Origin: Curtobacterium pusillum
GTDB taxonomy: Bacteria > Actinomycetota > Actinomycetes > Actinomycetales > Microbacteriaceae
NCBI RefSeq assembly: GCF_007673235.1
Contig: NZ_VDZH01000001.1
Location: 425,261 to 489,260, forward strand
Reading direction: 5' to 3'
Length of the DNA: 64,000 nt
In this document: one piece after another, positions 34,039 to 44,635 of the stretch
How positions within the stretch are numbered: position 1 is the stretch's first letter
How the letters are laid out: the number at the start of each line of letters is the position of its first letter
Position numbers and translations under genes: made by a program
The notes under the pieces: model-generated
The model's input: only the letters and a program-made list of their open reading frames with translations
Databases searched by the model: none
What the model was told of the DNA's origin: nothing

Positions 34039-35789
34039 CAGTCGTCCTTCCCGTCCGGCGTCGTGCCGTTCTCGCCGGAGGCCTGCTGGGCCTTCCGCTC
34101 CGCGATGGTCTGTCGGCGCTGCGCCTCTCCGGCGCTGCGCTGACGCTTGCCGTCCACGACCGGCGCGCGGAACTGTGCCCGCCCGCGGTAGACGGCGCCC
34201 AGGGCCGACGGATCGAGCCCGCTGAACCGGTGGCCCTCGCCGAAGAACCGGCTGCGGGCGATGAGCTGCATCATCGGGTGCGTGAACAGCACCACGACGA
34301 CGACGTCGATCAGGGTGGTGAGCAGCAACGTGAACGCGAAGCCCTTCACGTCGCTCACCGCGAGGATGTAGAGCACGATCGCCGCGAGGAAGTTGATCGA
34401 GTCGGACGCGAGGATCGTGCGGAGTGCACGCTTCCACCCGGACTCGACGGCGCTCTCGAGCGCACGACCGTCGCGGAGTTCGTCCCTGATGCGTTCGAAG
34501 TACACGATGAACGAGTCCGCCGTGATGCCGATCGCCACGATCAACCCCGCGACACCGGCCAACGACAGGCGGTAGTCGACGCGCCACGACATGATCGCGA
34601 TCACGAGGTACGTCAGGGCGAACGCGACACCGAGCGAGAGCACGGTGACGAACGCCAGCGCCCGGTACTGGATGACCGAGTAGATGATCACCAGGATGAG
34701 GCCGATCAGGCCGGCGACGAGACCGCCGACGAGCTGTGCCGTACCCAGCGTCGCCGAGATGTTCTCGTTCGACTGCACCTGGAAGTTGATCGGCAGCGCG
34801 CCGTACTTCAGCTGGTCGGCGAGGGTCTTCGCGGAGTCGGCCGTGAACGAGCCGGTGATCTGCGCCTTGCCGTTGGTGATCGCCGAGTTCGTCGTCGGCG
34901 CGGTGATGACCGAGCCGTCGAGGACGATCGCGAACTGGTTCTGCGGCTGCGTGAGCGAGACGAGACGGTTCGTCACCGTCCGGAAGTCCTTCGAGCCGGT
35001 GCCGTCGAACGTCAGGTTGACGGCCCACTGCCCGGTGGACGTGCCCTGCGAGTCCGTCGCCAGGCCCGAGGTCGCGTTGCTGATGTTCGAGCCGGAGACC
35101 TCGACCGGACCGAGGATGTACTTCGCAGCACCGTCCTGGTCGCAGGTGACGAGGGGCTCGTCGTCGGGCGCCGTGGTGACGTCGTCCGGGGCCGAGCAGT
35201 TGTAGTTCGTGTACAGGTCCTGCAGCTTGGGCGTCACCCAGTTGAGGTCACTGGCGTTCGTCGGCTTCGCACTGGGCGTCGCGGCGAGGGACGCCGGCGG
35301 CGAGTACGGGGTCGGGGACGCGGACGCGGAACCCTTGTCGCCGACCGAGGTGTTCGTCGCGGCCTCGGTGTACAGCACCGGGCGGAACGTCAGCTTCGCC
35401 GCCGCCTCGATGCGGTCGATCGTCGCCTTGTCCGGCTTGCCCGGGATGGAGACGACGATGTTGTTCGTCCCCTGGGTGTTGATCTGCGACTCCGAGACAC
35501 CGGTCGCGTTGATGCGCTGACGGATGATCTCGACGGCCTGGTCGAGCTGCTGCCGCGTCACCGAGCCGCCCTCGGTGTTCTGCGCCGCGAGGGTCAGCTG
35601 CGTGCCGCCCTGCAGGTCGAGTGCCAGTTCAGGGACCCAGCTGGCCCCTTCGAACCACTTGCCGCTGTCGTCCTTCGTGGTCCCGGCGAGGACCGATGCC
35701 GCGGTGTTCAACCCGGCGAGGACCGCCATCAGGATCACCAACCAGGTGAGCGAGCGGATCGCCTTCTTGACGGGTGTCGATCGTGCCAC
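34038..35789 (-). CDS. secD: Protein translocase subunit SecD
   Basis: A 583-residue membrane protein, the larger partner of SecF. One N-terminal helix (LTWLVILMAVLAGLNTAASVLAG), a large extracytoplasmic domain with LALDLQGGTQLTL and GGLVAGLIGLILVIIYSVIQYR, then the five-helix block with ADSFIVYFERIRDELRDGR, which is the conserved D6 motif. The Ser/Thr/Pro-rich insert at about residues 155-180 and the charged tail are usual in actinobacteria. Start is GTG 35789. Confidence 0.96.
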   Translation of the reverse strand: MARSTPVKKAIRSLTWLVILMAVLAGLNTAASVLAGTTKDDSGKWFEGASWVPELALDLQGGTQLTLAAQNTEGGSVTRQQLDQAVEIIRQRINATGVSESQINTQGTNNIVVSIPGKPDKATIDRIEAAAKLTFRPVLYTEAATNTSVGDKGSASASPTPYSPPASLAATPSAKPTNASDLNWVTPKLQDLYTNYNCSAPDDVTTAPDDEPLVTCDQDGAAKYILGPVEVSGSNISNATSGLATDSQGTSTGQWAVNLTFDGTGSKDFRTVTNRLVSLTQPQNQFAIVLDGSVITAPTTNSAITNGKAQITGSFTADSAKTLADQLKYGALPINFQVQSNENISATLGTAQLVGGLVAGLIGLILVIIYSVIQYRALAFVTVLSLGVAFALTYLVIAIMSWRVDYRLSLAGVAGLIVAIGITADSFIVYFERIRDELRDGRALESAVESGWKRALRTILASDSINFLAAIVLYILAVSDVKGFAFTLLLTTLIDVVVVVLFTHPMMQLIARSRFFGEGHRFSGLDPSALGAVYRGRAQFRAPVVDGKRQRSAGEAQRRQTIAERKAQQASGENGTTPDGKDD

Positions 35790-35875
35790 CGGTCGTCTCG
35801 TCTTTCTGTCAGGACCGACGGCGGAGACCGACGGCAGGTGTCGCCGCCGGATCGGTGGACCCGGCGGCCGAGGAG

Positions 35876-36274
35876 TCAGTCTTCGGTCTTGCGCTTCGCA
35901 GCGTCGGCGTCGGTCTCGGTGGACTCGATGCGCTCCCCGTAGACCGGCTCACCGTTGAGCTCGGCGACGGGCTTGGGCTCGTCCTCCGGCGTGGTGGCGG
36001 TCTGGATGTCCGACGCGGTGTCGTCGACGACGCGCGACAGGGTCTGACGGTGGACGGTGACGACGGTCCCCGGGGCGATCTCGACGTCGGCGGTGACCTT
36101 CTCGTCGTCGACCGACAGGAGCGTGCCGTACAGGCCGAAGGACAGCATGACCTTCGCGCCCGGCACCATCTTGGTGGCGAGCTCGGACTGCTGCTTCTTG
36201 CGCTTGCGGCTGTTGTAGAACATGAAGGCCGCGAACGCCACGACGATGACGATGAGGATGACTTCTTGACCCAT
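35876..36274 (-). CDS. yajC: Preprotein translocase subunit YajC
   Basis: A 132-residue protein with one N-terminal helix (EVILIVIVVAFAAFMFYNSRKRKKQQ) and a cytoplasmic beta-domain (MVPGAKVMLSFGLYGTLLSVDDEKVTADVEIAPGTVVTVHRQTL). It accompanies SecDF. The acidic 40-residue tail is poorly conserved. A TAGACT hexamer on the minus strand (36317-36322) gives it a promoter of its own, separating it from ruvB. Confidence 0.94.
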   Translation of the reverse strand: MGQEVILIVIVVAFAAFMFYNSRKRKKQQSELATKMVPGAKVMLSFGLYGTLLSVDDEKVTADVEIAPGTVVTVHRQTLSRVVDDTASDIQTATTPEDEPKPVAELNGEPVYGERIESTETDADAAKRKTED

Positions 36275-36316
36275 GATTGCGATGCCTTCTCTGGTATTTC
36301 GGTTTCGGGCCGTAGC

Positions 36317-36322
36317 AGTCTA
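36317..36322 (-). promoter_or_regulatory. -10 hexamer of the yajC-secDF operon
   Basis: Minus-strand TAGACT, 42 nt upstream of the yajC ATG, the same sequence as the one before pdxS. No -35 consensus is recognisable at 17 bp. The gap 36275-36375 holds no gene. Confidence 0.5.
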
Positions 36323-36375
36323 GGGCACGCGACTGTGTGTGGCATGTCGCCCGGAGTGCTGCGGCGGCGGTCGTC

Positions 36376-37413
36376 TCAGTCGGTGTCGTCGTCGAACAGC
36401 CCGGGTTGCGCGAGGCTCCCCTGCCCCGGAGTCATCCCGAAGTGGCGCCAGGCCTGCGGCGTGGCGATGCGGCCCCGGGGGCTCCGGGTGACGAGCCCGA
36501 CCCGGACCAGGAACGGTTCGACGACCGATTCGATGGTCTCGGATTCCTCGCCCACCGAGACCGCCAGGGTGTTCAGGCCGACCGGACCCCCGTCGAAGCG
36601 GGTGAGCATCGTCTCGACGACCGCTCGGTCCAACCGGTCGAGGCCGAGCTCGTCGACGTCGTAGAGGTCGAGTGCGCCCTGCACCGCCGCCATCCCGTCG
36701 GTCGTGCGGTGCACGAGCGCGTAGTCGCGGACGCGTCGGAGCAGGCGGTTCGCGATGCGCGGTGTGCCACGGGATCGGCCGGCGATCTCCCGCAGTGCCG
36801 TCCGGTCGATGTCGAGTTCGAGGAGGTGCGCCGCACGGATCAGCACCTGTTCGAGTTCGTCCTTCTCGTAGAACTCGAGGTGCGCGGTGAAGCCGAAGCG
36901 GTCACGGAGTGGGTTCGGCAGGAGACCGGCCCTGGTGGTGGCGCCGACGAGCGTGAACGGCGCGAGGTCGAGTGGGATGCTCGTGGCACCGGCACCCTTG
37001 CCGACCATCACGTCGATCCGGAAGTCCTCCATCGCCAGGTAGAGCATCTCCTCTGCCGAGCGCGCCATGCGGTGGATCTCGTCGATGAAGAGGACCTCGC
37101 CCGGCACCAGCGACGAGAGCACCGCGGCGAGGTCACCCGCGTGCTGGATCGCCGGCCCGCTGGACATCCGCAGCGGTCGACCCGACTCGTGCGCGACGAT
37201 CATCGCCAGCGTGGTCTTGCCGAGGCCGGGAGGCCCGGCCATCAGGATGTGGTCGGGCGTCCGGTCCTGCAGCGCCGCTGCCTTCAGCAGCAGGTCGAGC
37301 TGGCCGCGGACCTTACGCTGGCCGACGAACTCGTCGAGGGACTTCGGGCGGAGCGCGCCCTCGAACGCGAGTTCTTCCTGCGACTCGGCGTCGGCGGCGG
37401 TGATGCCGCTCAC
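36376..37413 (-). CDS. ruvB: Holliday junction branch migration helicase RuvB
   Basis: A 345-residue AAA+ motor that drives branch migration with RuvA. Walker [19 protein letters not shown] (about residues 59-76), Walker [11 protein letters not shown], sensor [19 protein letters not shown], and the C-terminal winged helix with [12 protein letters not shown]. The GTG start overlaps the ruvA stop (GTGA). Confidence 0.97.
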   Translation of the reverse strand: MSGITAADAESQEELAFEGALRPKSLDEFVGQRKVRGQLDLLLKAAALQDRTPDHILMAGPPGLGKTTLAMIVAHESGRPLRMSSGPAIQHAGDLAAVLSSLVPGEVLFIDEIHRMARSAEEMLYLAMEDFRIDVMVGKGAGATSIPLDLAPFTLVGATTRAGLLPNPLRDRFGFTAHLEFYEKDELEQVLIRAAHLLELDIDRTALREIAGRSRGTPRIANRLLRRVRDYALVHRTTDGMAAVQGALDLYDVDELGLDRLDRAVVETMLTRFDGGPVGLNTLAVSVGEESETIESVVEPFLVRVGLVTRSPRGRIATPQAWRHFGMTPGQGSLAQPGLFDDDTD

Positions 37414-38030
37414 CGGCCGGCTCCGGCGGGCCGGAGGGCACCGAGCGCGGCACGGAGCAGGGACTGCGTGCCCATGGTGGCGGCACCCGGCTCGTTGGCG
37501 ATGGTGTCGTCGACGGCGCGCTGGGCCGCGTCCTCACGCCATCCCAGGCCGACGAGGGCGGCGACCACGTCGACGGCGGCCGGGTGGGCCGTGGTGCCGC
37601 GGGACGTCGTGGCGACGGGGGCCTGCTCGAACGCGGCGAGCTTGCCGGACAGCGCGACGATGATGAGCTTGGCGGTCTTCGGGCCGATGCCGGACACCTT
37701 GCGGAACGCGCCGTCGTCGTCGTTCGCGACGGCGTTCGCGACCTGTGCCGGCTCCATGTGGGCGAGGACGCCCATCGCGGACTTCGGTCCGACCCCGGAC
37801 ACGCTCCGGAGCAGGTCGAACACCTGCAGGGCGTCGGTGGACTCGAAGCCGAACAGCAGGTGCTCGTCTTCCCGCACGATCATGGCCGTGCGGAGGAACA
37901 CCTCGGAACCGTGTCGCATCGTGAGGGCGTGGGCGGGCGTCACGGTGACCGCGTACCCGACTCCCCCGACCTCGAGCACGACGGCCGATCCGGCGACGTC
38001 GATGCAGGTGCCCCGGAGACTCGCGATCAT
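37410..38030 (-). CDS. ruvA: Holliday junction branch migration protein RuvA
   Basis: A 206-residue DNA-binding subunit that grips the four-way junction and recruits RuvB. N-terminal OB domain ([28 protein letters not shown]), two helix-hairpin-helix motifs ([16 protein letters not shown] and [23 protein letters not shown]) and a C-terminal RuvB-binding domain ([19 protein letters not shown]). ATGA overlap with ruvC. Confidence 0.97.
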   Translation of the reverse strand: MIASLRGTCIDVAGSAVVLEVGGVGYAVTVTPAHALTMRHGSEVFLRTAMIVREDEHLLFGFESTDALQVFDLLRSVSGVGPKSAMGVLAHMEPAQVANAVANDDDGAFRKVSGIGPKTAKLIIVALSGKLAAFEQAPVATTSRGTTAHPAAVDVVAALVGLGWREDAAQRAVDDTIANEPGAATMGTQSLLRAALGALRPAGAGR

Positions 38031-38674
38031 GCGCCGAGCCTACGGCCGGCCACCGACGGAGCGGAGGAGCCACGCTGCGGACGTGCGGCCGCCGCAGCGG
38101 CCCGCGCGAGCGGCGAGTCGACGGTGCCGCCCTGCGCGTCCCGCCACGCGCGCTGCGCCGGGGTGAGGTTCGTGGGTCGCGAGCCGACGGCGTCGGGTGA
38201 TCCGAGCCTCCAGGCATGGCACACGGCCAGCGCGAGCGCGTCGGCTGCGTCGGCGGGCTTCGGGGCCTCGTCGAGGCCGAGCACGCGCGCGATCATCGTC
38301 TGGACCTGTCGTTTGTCGGCGTTGCCGTACCCGGTCACCGCTGCCTTGACCTCGGACGGGGTGTGCAGGCCCACGGGGAGCCCCCGGGCCGCCGCCGCGT
38401 GCAGCGCGAGCCCCGCGGCCTGGGCCGTGCCCATCACCGTCCGGACGTTCGCCTGGGCGAAGACCCGCTCCACGGCGACCGCGTCCGGGCGGTGCTCGTC
38501 GATCTCGGCCGCGATGCCGTCGGCGATGCGGAGCAGCCGCTGCTCGAGCGCCATGTCCGCCGGCGTCCGCACGACCGTCACGTGGACGAGCCGTGCGCGG
38601 CGGTTCGGTGCGACCTCGACGATGCCGACGCCGCACCGCGTGAGCCCGGGGTCCACCCCGAGCACGCGCAGCAT
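38027..38674 (-). CDS. ruvC: Holliday junction endonuclease RuvC
   Basis: A 215-residue RNase H-fold resolvase. The catalytic acids are visible: Asp7 in [14 protein letters not shown], Glu about 67 in [12 protein letters not shown], and the Asp pair in [15 protein letters not shown] (about 138-150). It ends with an Ala/Arg-rich tail. Starts 4 nt after the yebC stop, so it belongs to a yebC-ruvC-ruvA-ruvB operon. Confidence 0.97.
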   Translation of the reverse strand: MLRVLGVDPGLTRCGVGIVEVAPNRRARLVHVTVVRTPADMALEQRLLRIADGIAAEIDEHRPDAVAVERVFAQANVRTVMGTAQAAGLALHAAAARGLPVGLHTPSEVKAAVTGYGNADKRQVQTMIARVLGLDEAPKPADAADALALAVCHAWRLGSPDAVGSRPTNLTPAQRAWRDAQGGTVDSPLARAAAAAARPQRGSSAPSVAGRRLGA

Positions 38675-38678
38675 CGGG

Positions 38679-39443
38679 TTAGTCCTCGTCCTCGTCGAGC
38701 TCGGCCTGGACGTCGGCGGGGATGTCGAAGTTCGAGTAGACGTTCTGCACGTCGTCGCTGTCCTCGAGCGCGTCGATCAGGCGGAACACCTTGCGCGCGG
38801 TCTCGGCGTCCACCGGGACCTTGAGCCCCGGCACGAACTCGGCGTCGGCGGAGTCGTAGTCGATGCCGGCGTCCTGCAGGGCCGTGCGGGCCGCGACGAG
38901 GTCGGTCGCCTCGGTGATGACCTCGAAGCCACCGCCCTGGTCGATGACGTCCTCGACACCCGCGTCCAGCACGGCCGTCATCACGGTGTCCTCGTCGAGA
39001 CCGTCGGTCTTCGTCACGGAGATGACGCCCTTGCGCGCGAAGTTGTACGCGACGCTGCCCGGGTCGGCCATGGTGCCGCCGTTGCGGGACATCGCGGTGC
39101 GGACCTCGGCCGCAGCGCGGTTCTTGTTGTCGGTCAGACACTCGATGAGCATCGCGACGCCGTTCGGGCCGTAGCCCTCGTACATGATCGTCGTGTACTC
39201 GATCGACTCACCGGTCAGGCCGGCACCGCGCTTGATGGCGCGGTCGATGTTGTCGTTGGGGACCGAGGTCTTCTTGGCCTTCTGCACGGCGTCGACCAGG
39301 GTCGGGTTGCCGGAGAGGTCGGCACCGCCCATCTTCGCGGCGACCTCGATGTTCTTGATGAGCTTCGCGAACGACTTCGCACGGCGCTGGTCGATGACCG
39401 CCTTCTTGTGCTTGGTCGTTGCCCACTTGGAATGCCCGGACAC
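38679..39443 (-). CDS. yebC: YebC/PmpR family protein
   Basis: A 254-residue protein of the YebC family, recently linked to relief of ribosome stalling at proline stretches and formerly described as a transcriptional regulator. N-terminus [31 protein letters not shown] is highly characteristic, with [20 protein letters not shown] in the middle and an acidic C-terminus. GTG start with AAGGAG. A TAGACG hexamer upstream may be the operon's -10. Confidence 0.96.
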   Translation of the reverse strand: MSGHSKWATTKHKKAVIDQRRAKSFAKLIKNIEVAAKMGGADLSGNPTLVDAVQKAKKTSVPNDNIDRAIKRGAGLTGESIEYTTIMYEGYGPNGVAMLIECLTDNKNRAAAEVRTAMSRNGGTMADPGSVAYNFARKGVISVTKTDGLDEDTVMTAVLDAGVEDVIDQGGGFEVITEATDLVAARTALQDAGIDYDSADAEFVPGLKVPVDAETARKVFRLIDALEDSDDVQNVYSNFDIPADVQAELDEDED

Positions 39444-39559
39444 GGTGCTCCTTGCGTCTAGCGGAAAATCTGGATCAGTTTACCGGCCTGGAGGGACGGC
39501 TCGCCTCCGCCGCGCTGGACCTGGGGACAAGTGGTCCGGTGGCGCGTGCGCGACGCGGC

Positions 39560-40153
39560 TCAGGCCGCGCGGACGAGCTCGAGGAAGCGACGGTGGAAGC
39601 GGTCTTCGCCCGCGACCTCCGGGTGGAAGGCGCTCGCGATGACGTTCCCCTGCTGCACCGCGACGACCTGGCCGTCCGGCAGGGCTCCGAGGACCTCGAC
39701 CCCGGGACCGTGCTGCTCGACCACCGGCGCACGGATGAACACCGCGTGCACCGGAGCTTCTCCGAGCGCCGGCATCGGGATGTCGGTCTCGAAGGAGTCG
39801 TTCTGGCTGCCGAACGCGTTCCGCCGGACCGTGGTGTCGAGCACGTCGAGCGTCTGCTGGCCCGGGATGCCGGCCGCGATGCGGGAGGACAGCATGATCA
39901 TGCCCGCACAGGTTCCGTACGTCGGGAGCCCGCCCTGGATCGCGGCGGACAAGGGCACGGCCACGCCGAACGCCCGGGACAGCTTGTCCATGACGCTCGA
40001 CTCGCCGCCGGGGATGACGACGCCGTGCAGCGTGCCGATCTCCTCCGGGCGACGCAGCGGCACCACCTCGGCGCCGAGCTCCGTCAACGAGGCGATGTGC
40101 TCACGGAAGTCGCCCTGCAGCGCGAGGACCCCGATGCGGGGCCGCGCGCTCAC
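39560..40153 (-). CDS. pdxT: Glutaminase subunit of PLP synthase
   Basis: A 197-residue class I glutamine amidotransferase that supplies ammonia to Pdx[25 protein letters not shown], the catalytic Cys in [14 protein letters not shown] (about residue 80) and the His-Glu pair in [17 protein letters not shown] start overlaps the pdxS stop (GTGA). The 116-bp gap to yebC holds no gene. Confidence 0.96.
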   Translation of the reverse strand: MSARPRIGVLALQGDFREHIASLTELGAEVVPLRRPEEIGTLHGVVIPGGESSVMDKLSRAFGVAVPLSAAIQGGLPTYGTCAGMIMLSSRIAAGIPGQQTLDVLDTTVRRNAFGSQNDSFETDIPMPALGEAPVHAVFIRAPVVEQHGPGVEVLGALPDGQVVAVQQGNVIASAFHPEVAGEDRFHRRFLELVRAA

Positions 40154-41070
40154 CAGCCGCGCTCGGCCAGGCGGTGCGGGGCGGGGACGTCGGCGACGTT
40201 GATGCCGACCATCGCCTCGCCCAGACCGCGGGACACCTCGGCGATGACCTTGGGGTCGTCGTGGAAGGTCACGGCCTTGACGATCGCCGCGGCACGCGCT
40301 GCCGGGTCGCCGGACTTGAAGATGCCGGAGCCGACGAAGACGCCGTCCGCGCCGAGCTGCATCATCATCGCGGCGTCGGCCGGGGTGGCGACACCACCGG
40401 CGGTGAAGAGCACGACCGGGAGCTTGCCGGTCTGTGCGACCTCCTTGACGACGTCGAACGGCGCCTGCAGGTCCTTCGCGGCGACGTAGAGCTCGTCCTC
40501 CTTGAGGTACCGGAGGGCAGCGATCTCCTTGTTGATCGTGCGGATGTGCTTCGTGGCCTCGGACACGTCACCCGTGCCGGCCTCGCCCTTGGAGCGGATC
40601 ATGGCTGCGCCCTCGGTGATGCGACGGAGCGCCTCGCCCAGGTTCGTGGCACCGCAGACGAAGGGGGTGGTGAAGTTCCACTTGTCGATGTGGTTGACGT
40701 AGTCGGCGGGCGAGAGGACCTCGGACTCGTCGATGTAGTCGACACCGAGCTCCTGCAGGACCTGCGCCTCGACGAAGTGGCCGATGCGGGCCTTCGCCAT
40801 GACGGGGATCGACACCGCGGCGATGATCTCCTCGATCATCGACGGGTCGGACATGCGGGCGACGCCGCCCTGTGCGCGGATGTCGGCGGGGACGCGCTCG
40901 AGGGCCATGACGGCGGTGGCGCCGGCTTCCTCGGCGATGCGGGCCTGCTCGGCGTCGACGACGTCCATGATGACGCCGCCCTTGAGCATCTCCGCGAGGC
41001 CGCGCTTGACGCGGTCGGAGCCGGTGATCGAGGTGCCGGGGGTGCTCGGGGTGCTGCTGCTGTCGCTCAT
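40150..41070 (-). CDS. pdxS: PLP synthase subunit PdxS
   Basis: A 306-residue TIM-barrel synthase that forms pyridoxal 5'-phosphate from ribose 5-phosphate, glyceraldehyde 3-phosphate and ammonia. [32 protein letters not shown] at the start, [33 protein letters not shown] with active Lys, [15 protein letters not shown] and [39 protein letters not shown] hexamer overlaps the HIT gene's stop, 9 nt before this ATG, so it may be transcribed alone with almost no leader. Confidence 0.97.
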   Translation of the reverse strand: MSDSSSTPSTPGTSITGSDRVKRGLAEMLKGGVIMDVVDAEQARIAEEAGATAVMALERVPADIRAQGGVARMSDPSMIEEIIAAVSIPVMAKARIGHFVEAQVLQELGVDYIDESEVLSPADYVNHIDKWNFTTPFVCGATNLGEALRRITEGAAMIRSKGEAGTGDVSEATKHIRTINKEIAALRYLKEDELYVAAKDLQAPFDVVKEVAQTGKLPVVLFTAGGVATPADAAMMMQLGADGVFVGSGIFKSGDPAARAAAIVKAVTFHDDPKVIAEVSRGLGEAMVGINVADVPAPHRLAERGW

Positions 41071-41082
41071 GATGCCGACAGT

Positions 41083-41652
41083 CTAGTGGTCTGCCGGCCA
41101 CCCCTCGGCGACGAGACGCCGGGTCTCGCCGAGCAGCTGCGACATCGACTTCGTCCGCGCGATGATCGGGAAGAAGTTCGCGTCGGACTGCCACCGGGGC
41201 ACGATGTGCTGGTGCAGGTGCCCCGCCACACCCGCACCGGCGACCTCGCCCTGGTTCATGCCGATGTTGAACCCGTCGCAGTGCGACACGGCGCGCAGGA
41301 CCCGCATCGCCGTCTGGGTGAGCTCGCCGATCTCGCGGAGTTCGTCCGGCGTGGCCTCGTCGTAGAGCGGGACGTGCCGGTACGGGCAGACCAGCAGGTG
41401 CCCGTTGTTGTACGGGAACAGGTTGAGCAGGACGTAGGCGTGCTCGCCGCGGGCGACGATCAGGGCGTCCTCGTCGGACTTGTGCGGCGCCTCGCAGAAC
41501 GGGCAGTCGTCGTCGTGCCCGCGGCCACGTCCCGCGCGACCGGCGTCGATGTACGCCATCCGGTGCGGGTTCCAGAGCCGCTGGAAGGCGTCCGGGACCG
41601 CCGCGCCGGAGGCGGCGTCCCGGATCACCAGCGGGTCCTGCTCGTCGGACAT
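41083..41652 (-). CDS. HIT-domain nucleotide hydrolase/phosphorylase
   Basis: A 189-residue HIT protein. The zinc pair CPFCEAPHKSDED (about residues 50-62), VLLNLFPYNNGHLLVCPYRHVPLYDEAT and the catalytic triad HLHQHIVPRW (about 148-157). The close relative in mycobacteria is a diadenosine tetraphosphate phosphorylase, also found after thrS. TGATG coupling to thrS suggests it clears Ap4A made by the synthetase (inference). Confidence 0.92.
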   Translation of the reverse strand: MSDEQDPLVIRDAASGAAVPDAFQRLWNPHRMAYIDAGRAGRGRGHDDDCPFCEAPHKSDEDALIVARGEHAYVLLNLFPYNNGHLLVCPYRHVPLYDEATPDELREIGELTQTAMRVLRAVSHCDGFNIGMNQGEVAGAGVAGHLHQHIVPRWQSDANFFPIIARTKSMSQLLGETRRLVAEGWPADH

Positions 41653-43703
41653 CAGACCTGCGCGCGCTCGCGGATCGCCGTCAGGATGCGCTCGACCGCC
41701 TCGTCCACGGGCACACCGTTGTCCTGGCGGCCGTCACGGAACCGGAACGAGACCGCTCCGGCGTCGCGGTCGTCGCCGCCCGCGATGAGCTGGAACGGCA
41801 CCTTCTGCTTCGTGTGCGTGCGGATCTTCTTCTGCATGCGGTCGTCGGAGTGGTCGACCTCGGCGCGGACGCCGTGCGACCGGAGCTTCGCGACGACCTC
41901 GTCGAGGTAGTCGCCGTACTCCGCCGCGACGGGGATGGCCACGACCTGCACGGGGGCGAGCCAGGCCGGGAAGGCGCCGGCGTAGTGCTCGGTGAGGACG
42001 CCGAAGAACCGCTCGATCGAGCCGAAGAGGGCGCGGTGGATCATCACGGGGCGCTGGCGCGTGCCGTCGGCCGCCGCGTACTCCAGGCCGAAGCGCTCCG
42101 GCAGGTTGAAGTCGAGCTGCACGGTCGACATCTGCCAGGTGCGGCCGATGGCGTCACGGGCCTGCACCGAGATCTTCGGACCGTAGAACGCCGCGCCGGC
42201 GGGGTCCGGCACGAGCTCGAGTCCGGACTCCTCGGCGACCTCGCGCAGGGTGTTCGTCGCGACCTCCCAGACCTCGTCGTCGCCGACGTACTTCTCCGGG
42301 TCCTTCGTGGAGAGCTCGAGGTAGAAGTCATCGAGGCCGTAGTCGCGCAGGAGCGAGAGCACGAACTCGAGGGTCGTGGTGAGCTCCTCCTTCATCTTCT
42401 CCTGCGTGGTGAAGATGTGGGCGTCGTCCTGGGTCATGCCGCGGACGCGGGTGAGGCCGTGGATCACGCCGGACTTCTCGTTGCGGTAGACCGTGCCGAA
42501 CTCGAACATGCGCAGCGGCAGGTCCCGGTACGAGCGCGCCTGCGACCGGTACGCCAGGATGTGCATCGGGCAGTTCATCGGCTTGAGGTAATAGTCGGCG
42601 CCCTGGCGGGTGACGTTGCCGTCGTCGTCGCGTGCCTCGTCCATGTGCATGGCCGGGAACATGCCGTCCTTGTACCAGCCGAGGTGGCCTGACTGCTCGA
42701 ACAGGTCGCCCTTGGTGATGTGGGGCGTGTAGACGAACGAGTAGCCCTCCTGCTCGTGCCGACGGCGGGAGTAGTCCTCCATCTCGCGGCGGATGATGCC
42801 GCCCTTCGGGTGGAAGATCGCCAGACCCGAGCCGATCTCGTCCGGGAACGAGAACAGGTCGAGTTCGGCGCCGAGGCGACGGTGGTCGCGCTTGGCGGCC
42901 TCTTCGAGCCGCTCGAGGTGCGCCTTCAGCTGCTCCTTGTCGGGCCACGCCGTGCCGTAGATGCGCTGCAGCTGCGGGTTCTTCTCGGAGCCGCGCCAGT
43001 ACGCGGCGGCGACGCGCATGAGCTTCGACGCGTTGCCGATCCAACGGGTGTGCGGGACGTGCGGTCCGCGGCAGAGGTCCTCCCACACGACCTCGCCCGT
43101 CTTCGGGTCGACGTTCTCGTAGATCGTCAGCTCGCCGGCACCGACCTCGACGCTCTCGCCGGAGTCACCGGCGTCGGCAGCACCCTTGAGGCCGATGAGC
43201 TCCTGCTTGTAGGGCTCCCCCGCCATGCGCTCGCGGGCTTCCTCGTCCGTCACGACCACGCGACGGAAGCGCTGGGCCTGCCGGATGATCCGGTCCATGT
43301 TCTTCTCGATCGCCTTGAGGTCCTCCGGGGTGAAGGGCTCGGCGACGTCGAAGTCGTAGTAGTAGCCGTCGGTGACGGGCGGACCGATGCCGAGCTTGGC
43401 GTCGGGGTTGATCTGCTGGACGGCCTGCGCGAGCACGTGCGCGGCCGAGTGACGGAGGATGTCGAGCCCGTCCTGCTCGTCGAGCGTGACCGGCTCGACG
43501 ACGTCACCGGCGTCGACCGACGCGGCGAGGTCCTTGAGCACGCCGGCGACCCGGATCGCCACGACGCCGCGGACGCCCTCGAAGAGCTCGGTGCCCGTCG
43601 TGGTCGTCGTCGCGGTGCGGGGCTCGGGTGCCTGGGGCACGGCTGCGGGCTCGGCGTTCTCCGGCGATGCACCTTCCGGCGCTGCGGCGACTGACTCGGT
43701 CAC
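41652..43703 (-). CDS. thrS: Threonine-tRNA ligase
   Basis: A 683-residue class II synthetase. A Pro/Ala/Glu-rich N-terminal extension of about 35 residues precedes the domain. Editing-domain histidines are at about residues 85 and 89 ([13 protein letters not shown]). The catalytic core has [12 protein letters not shown] (zinc Cys), [24 protein letters not shown] (motif 2) and the C-terminal anticodon domain. GTG start with GAGGAG; a TAGTCT hexamer (43739-43744, minus) is a likely -10. First gene of the thrS-HIT-pdxST run. Confidence 0.97.
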   Translation of the reverse strand: MTESVAAAPEGASPENAEPAAVPQAPEPRTATTTTTGTELFEGVRGVVAIRVAGVLKDLAASVDAGDVVEPVTLDEQDGLDILRHSAAHVLAQAVQQINPDAKLGIGPPVTDGYYYDFDVAEPFTPEDLKAIEKNMDRIIRQAQRFRRVVVTDEEARERMAGEPYKQELIGLKGAADAGDSGESVEVGAGELTIYENVDPKTGEVVWEDLCRGPHVPHTRWIGNASKLMRVAAAYWRGSEKNPQLQRIYGTAWPDKEQLKAHLERLEEAAKRDHRRLGAELDLFSFPDEIGSGLAIFHPKGGIIRREMEDYSRRRHEQEGYSFVYTPHITKGDLFEQSGHLGWYKDGMFPAMHMDEARDDDGNVTRQGADYYLKPMNCPMHILAYRSQARSYRDLPLRMFEFGTVYRNEKSGVIHGLTRVRGMTQDDAHIFTTQEKMKEELTTTLEFVLSLLRDYGLDDFYLELSTKDPEKYVGDDEVWEVATNTLREVAEESGLELVPDPAGAAFYGPKISVQARDAIGRTWQMSTVQLDFNLPERFGLEYAAADGTRQRPVMIHRALFGSIERFFGVLTEHYAGAFPAWLAPVQVVAIPVAAEYGDYLDEVVAKLRSHGVRAEVDHSDDRMQKKIRTHTKQKVPFQLIAGGDDRDAGAVSFRFRDGRQDNGVPVDEAVERILTAIRERAQV

Positions 43704-43758
43704 GATGATGGGACTCCTCGATCGAAATGGTGCGTCAAGACTAGTGCGCGGGTGGGCC

Positions 43759-44301
43759 TCAGGCGGGCACGGAGCCGAGCGTCTGCACGGGCAGGCGTGA
43801 CTCGAGCCGCTCGCGCCCGGCGAGCCCGTCGAGCTCGAGCAGCGCGGCGAACCCGATCGCCTCGTACCCGGCGCGTTCGAGCAGCGTCACGGTGGCGGCC
43901 GCGGTGCCACCCGTCGCGAGGACGTCGTCGATCACGAGCACCCGGGTACCGGCGGGCAGCTGGCCGGGCCGGAGCTCGAGCTCGGCCTCGCCGTACTCCA
44001 GTGCGTACTGCTCGCTGAGGACCTCGCCGGGGAGCTTGCCGGCCTTGCGGACGGTCAGGACGCCGACCTGGTGCTGCGCAGCGATGCCACCGGCGAGGGC
44101 GAAGCCACGGGCCTCGATGCCGGCGACCGCGGCGAACCCGTCACCGACGGCGAACGGCGCGGCGAGTGCTTCGCAGACCCGGCCGAAGGCGACCGCGTCG
44201 GAGAACACCGGCGTGACGTCGCGGAACAGGATCCCCGGCGACGGGAAGTCCGGGACGATGGCGGTGAGGCGTTCGACGAGTGCAGCAGCGGTTTCGGTCA
44301 C
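43759..44301 (-). CDS. apt: Adenine phosphoribosyltransferase
   Basis: A 180-residue purine salvage enzyme turning adenine and PRPP into [21 protein letters not shown] is the N-terminal hood, [14 protein letters not shown] follows, and the PRPP loop is [25 protein letters not shown] (about residues 120-144). Start is GTG 44301: a TACCGT hexamer ends 6 nt before it and there is no Shine-Dalgarno, so the mRNA is probably leaderless. Confidence 0.94.
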   Translation of the reverse strand: MTETAAALVERLTAIVPDFPSPGILFRDVTPVFSDAVAFGRVCEALAAPFAVGDGFAAVAGIEARGFALAGGIAAQHQVGVLTVRKAGKLPGEVLSEQYALEYGEAELELRPGQLPAGTRVLVIDDVLATGGTAAATVTLLERAGYEAIGFAALLELDGLAGRERLESRLPVQTLGSVPA

Positions 44302-44334
44302 CCGACAACGGTACGGGAGACGAGGCGTGCCCCC

Positions 44335-44369
44335 GCACGGTGCGAGGTCGGCGGGACCTCGCACCGTGC
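44335..44369. repeat. 15-bp perfect hairpin
   Basis: GCACGGTGCGAGGTC (44335-44349) and its exact complement (44355-44369) around a 5-nt GGCGG loop. It lies between the end of the 78-residue gene and the start of apt, 34 nt outside the apt start, and probably ends the upstream transcript. No T-tract. Confidence 0.7.
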
Positions 44370-44398
44370 AGGTGGCGACGGAGCCAGCGCGAGCGCGC

Positions 44399-44635
44399 TC
44401 AGTGCCAGAGGTGCATCGCGGCACTCTGGAGGAGCCAGCGGGCTTCGCGGTCGAGTCGCTCGCGTTCGAGTCGCTGCCGCGTCTCGAAGTCGACCGACGG
44501 TCGCACACGATGGGTACGGCGGCTCCAGATGATGAGGGTCATCCCGATGCGGAGCGCGATGCGGTCGGAGAGCGAGACCCGACGGCGCACCGCGCGGGTA
44601 TCGGGAGGGCGGATGGTGGTGGTCTTCGTGGACAC
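44399..44635 (-). CDS. Small hypothetical basic protein
   Basis: A 78-residue protein, rich in Arg, with a short hydrophobic stretch IALRIGMTLIIW near residues 25-36 and a helical, charged C-terminus FETRQRLERERLDREARWLLQ. GAAGGGG lies 5 nt before the GTG start. No known domain. The amphipathic middle could associate with the membrane. It precedes apt on the same strand, separated by a strong hairpin. Confidence 0.6.
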   Translation of the reverse strand: MSTKTTTIRPPDTRAVRRRVSLSDRIALRIGMTLIIWSRRTHRVRPSVDFETRQRLERERLDREARWLLQSAAMHLWH

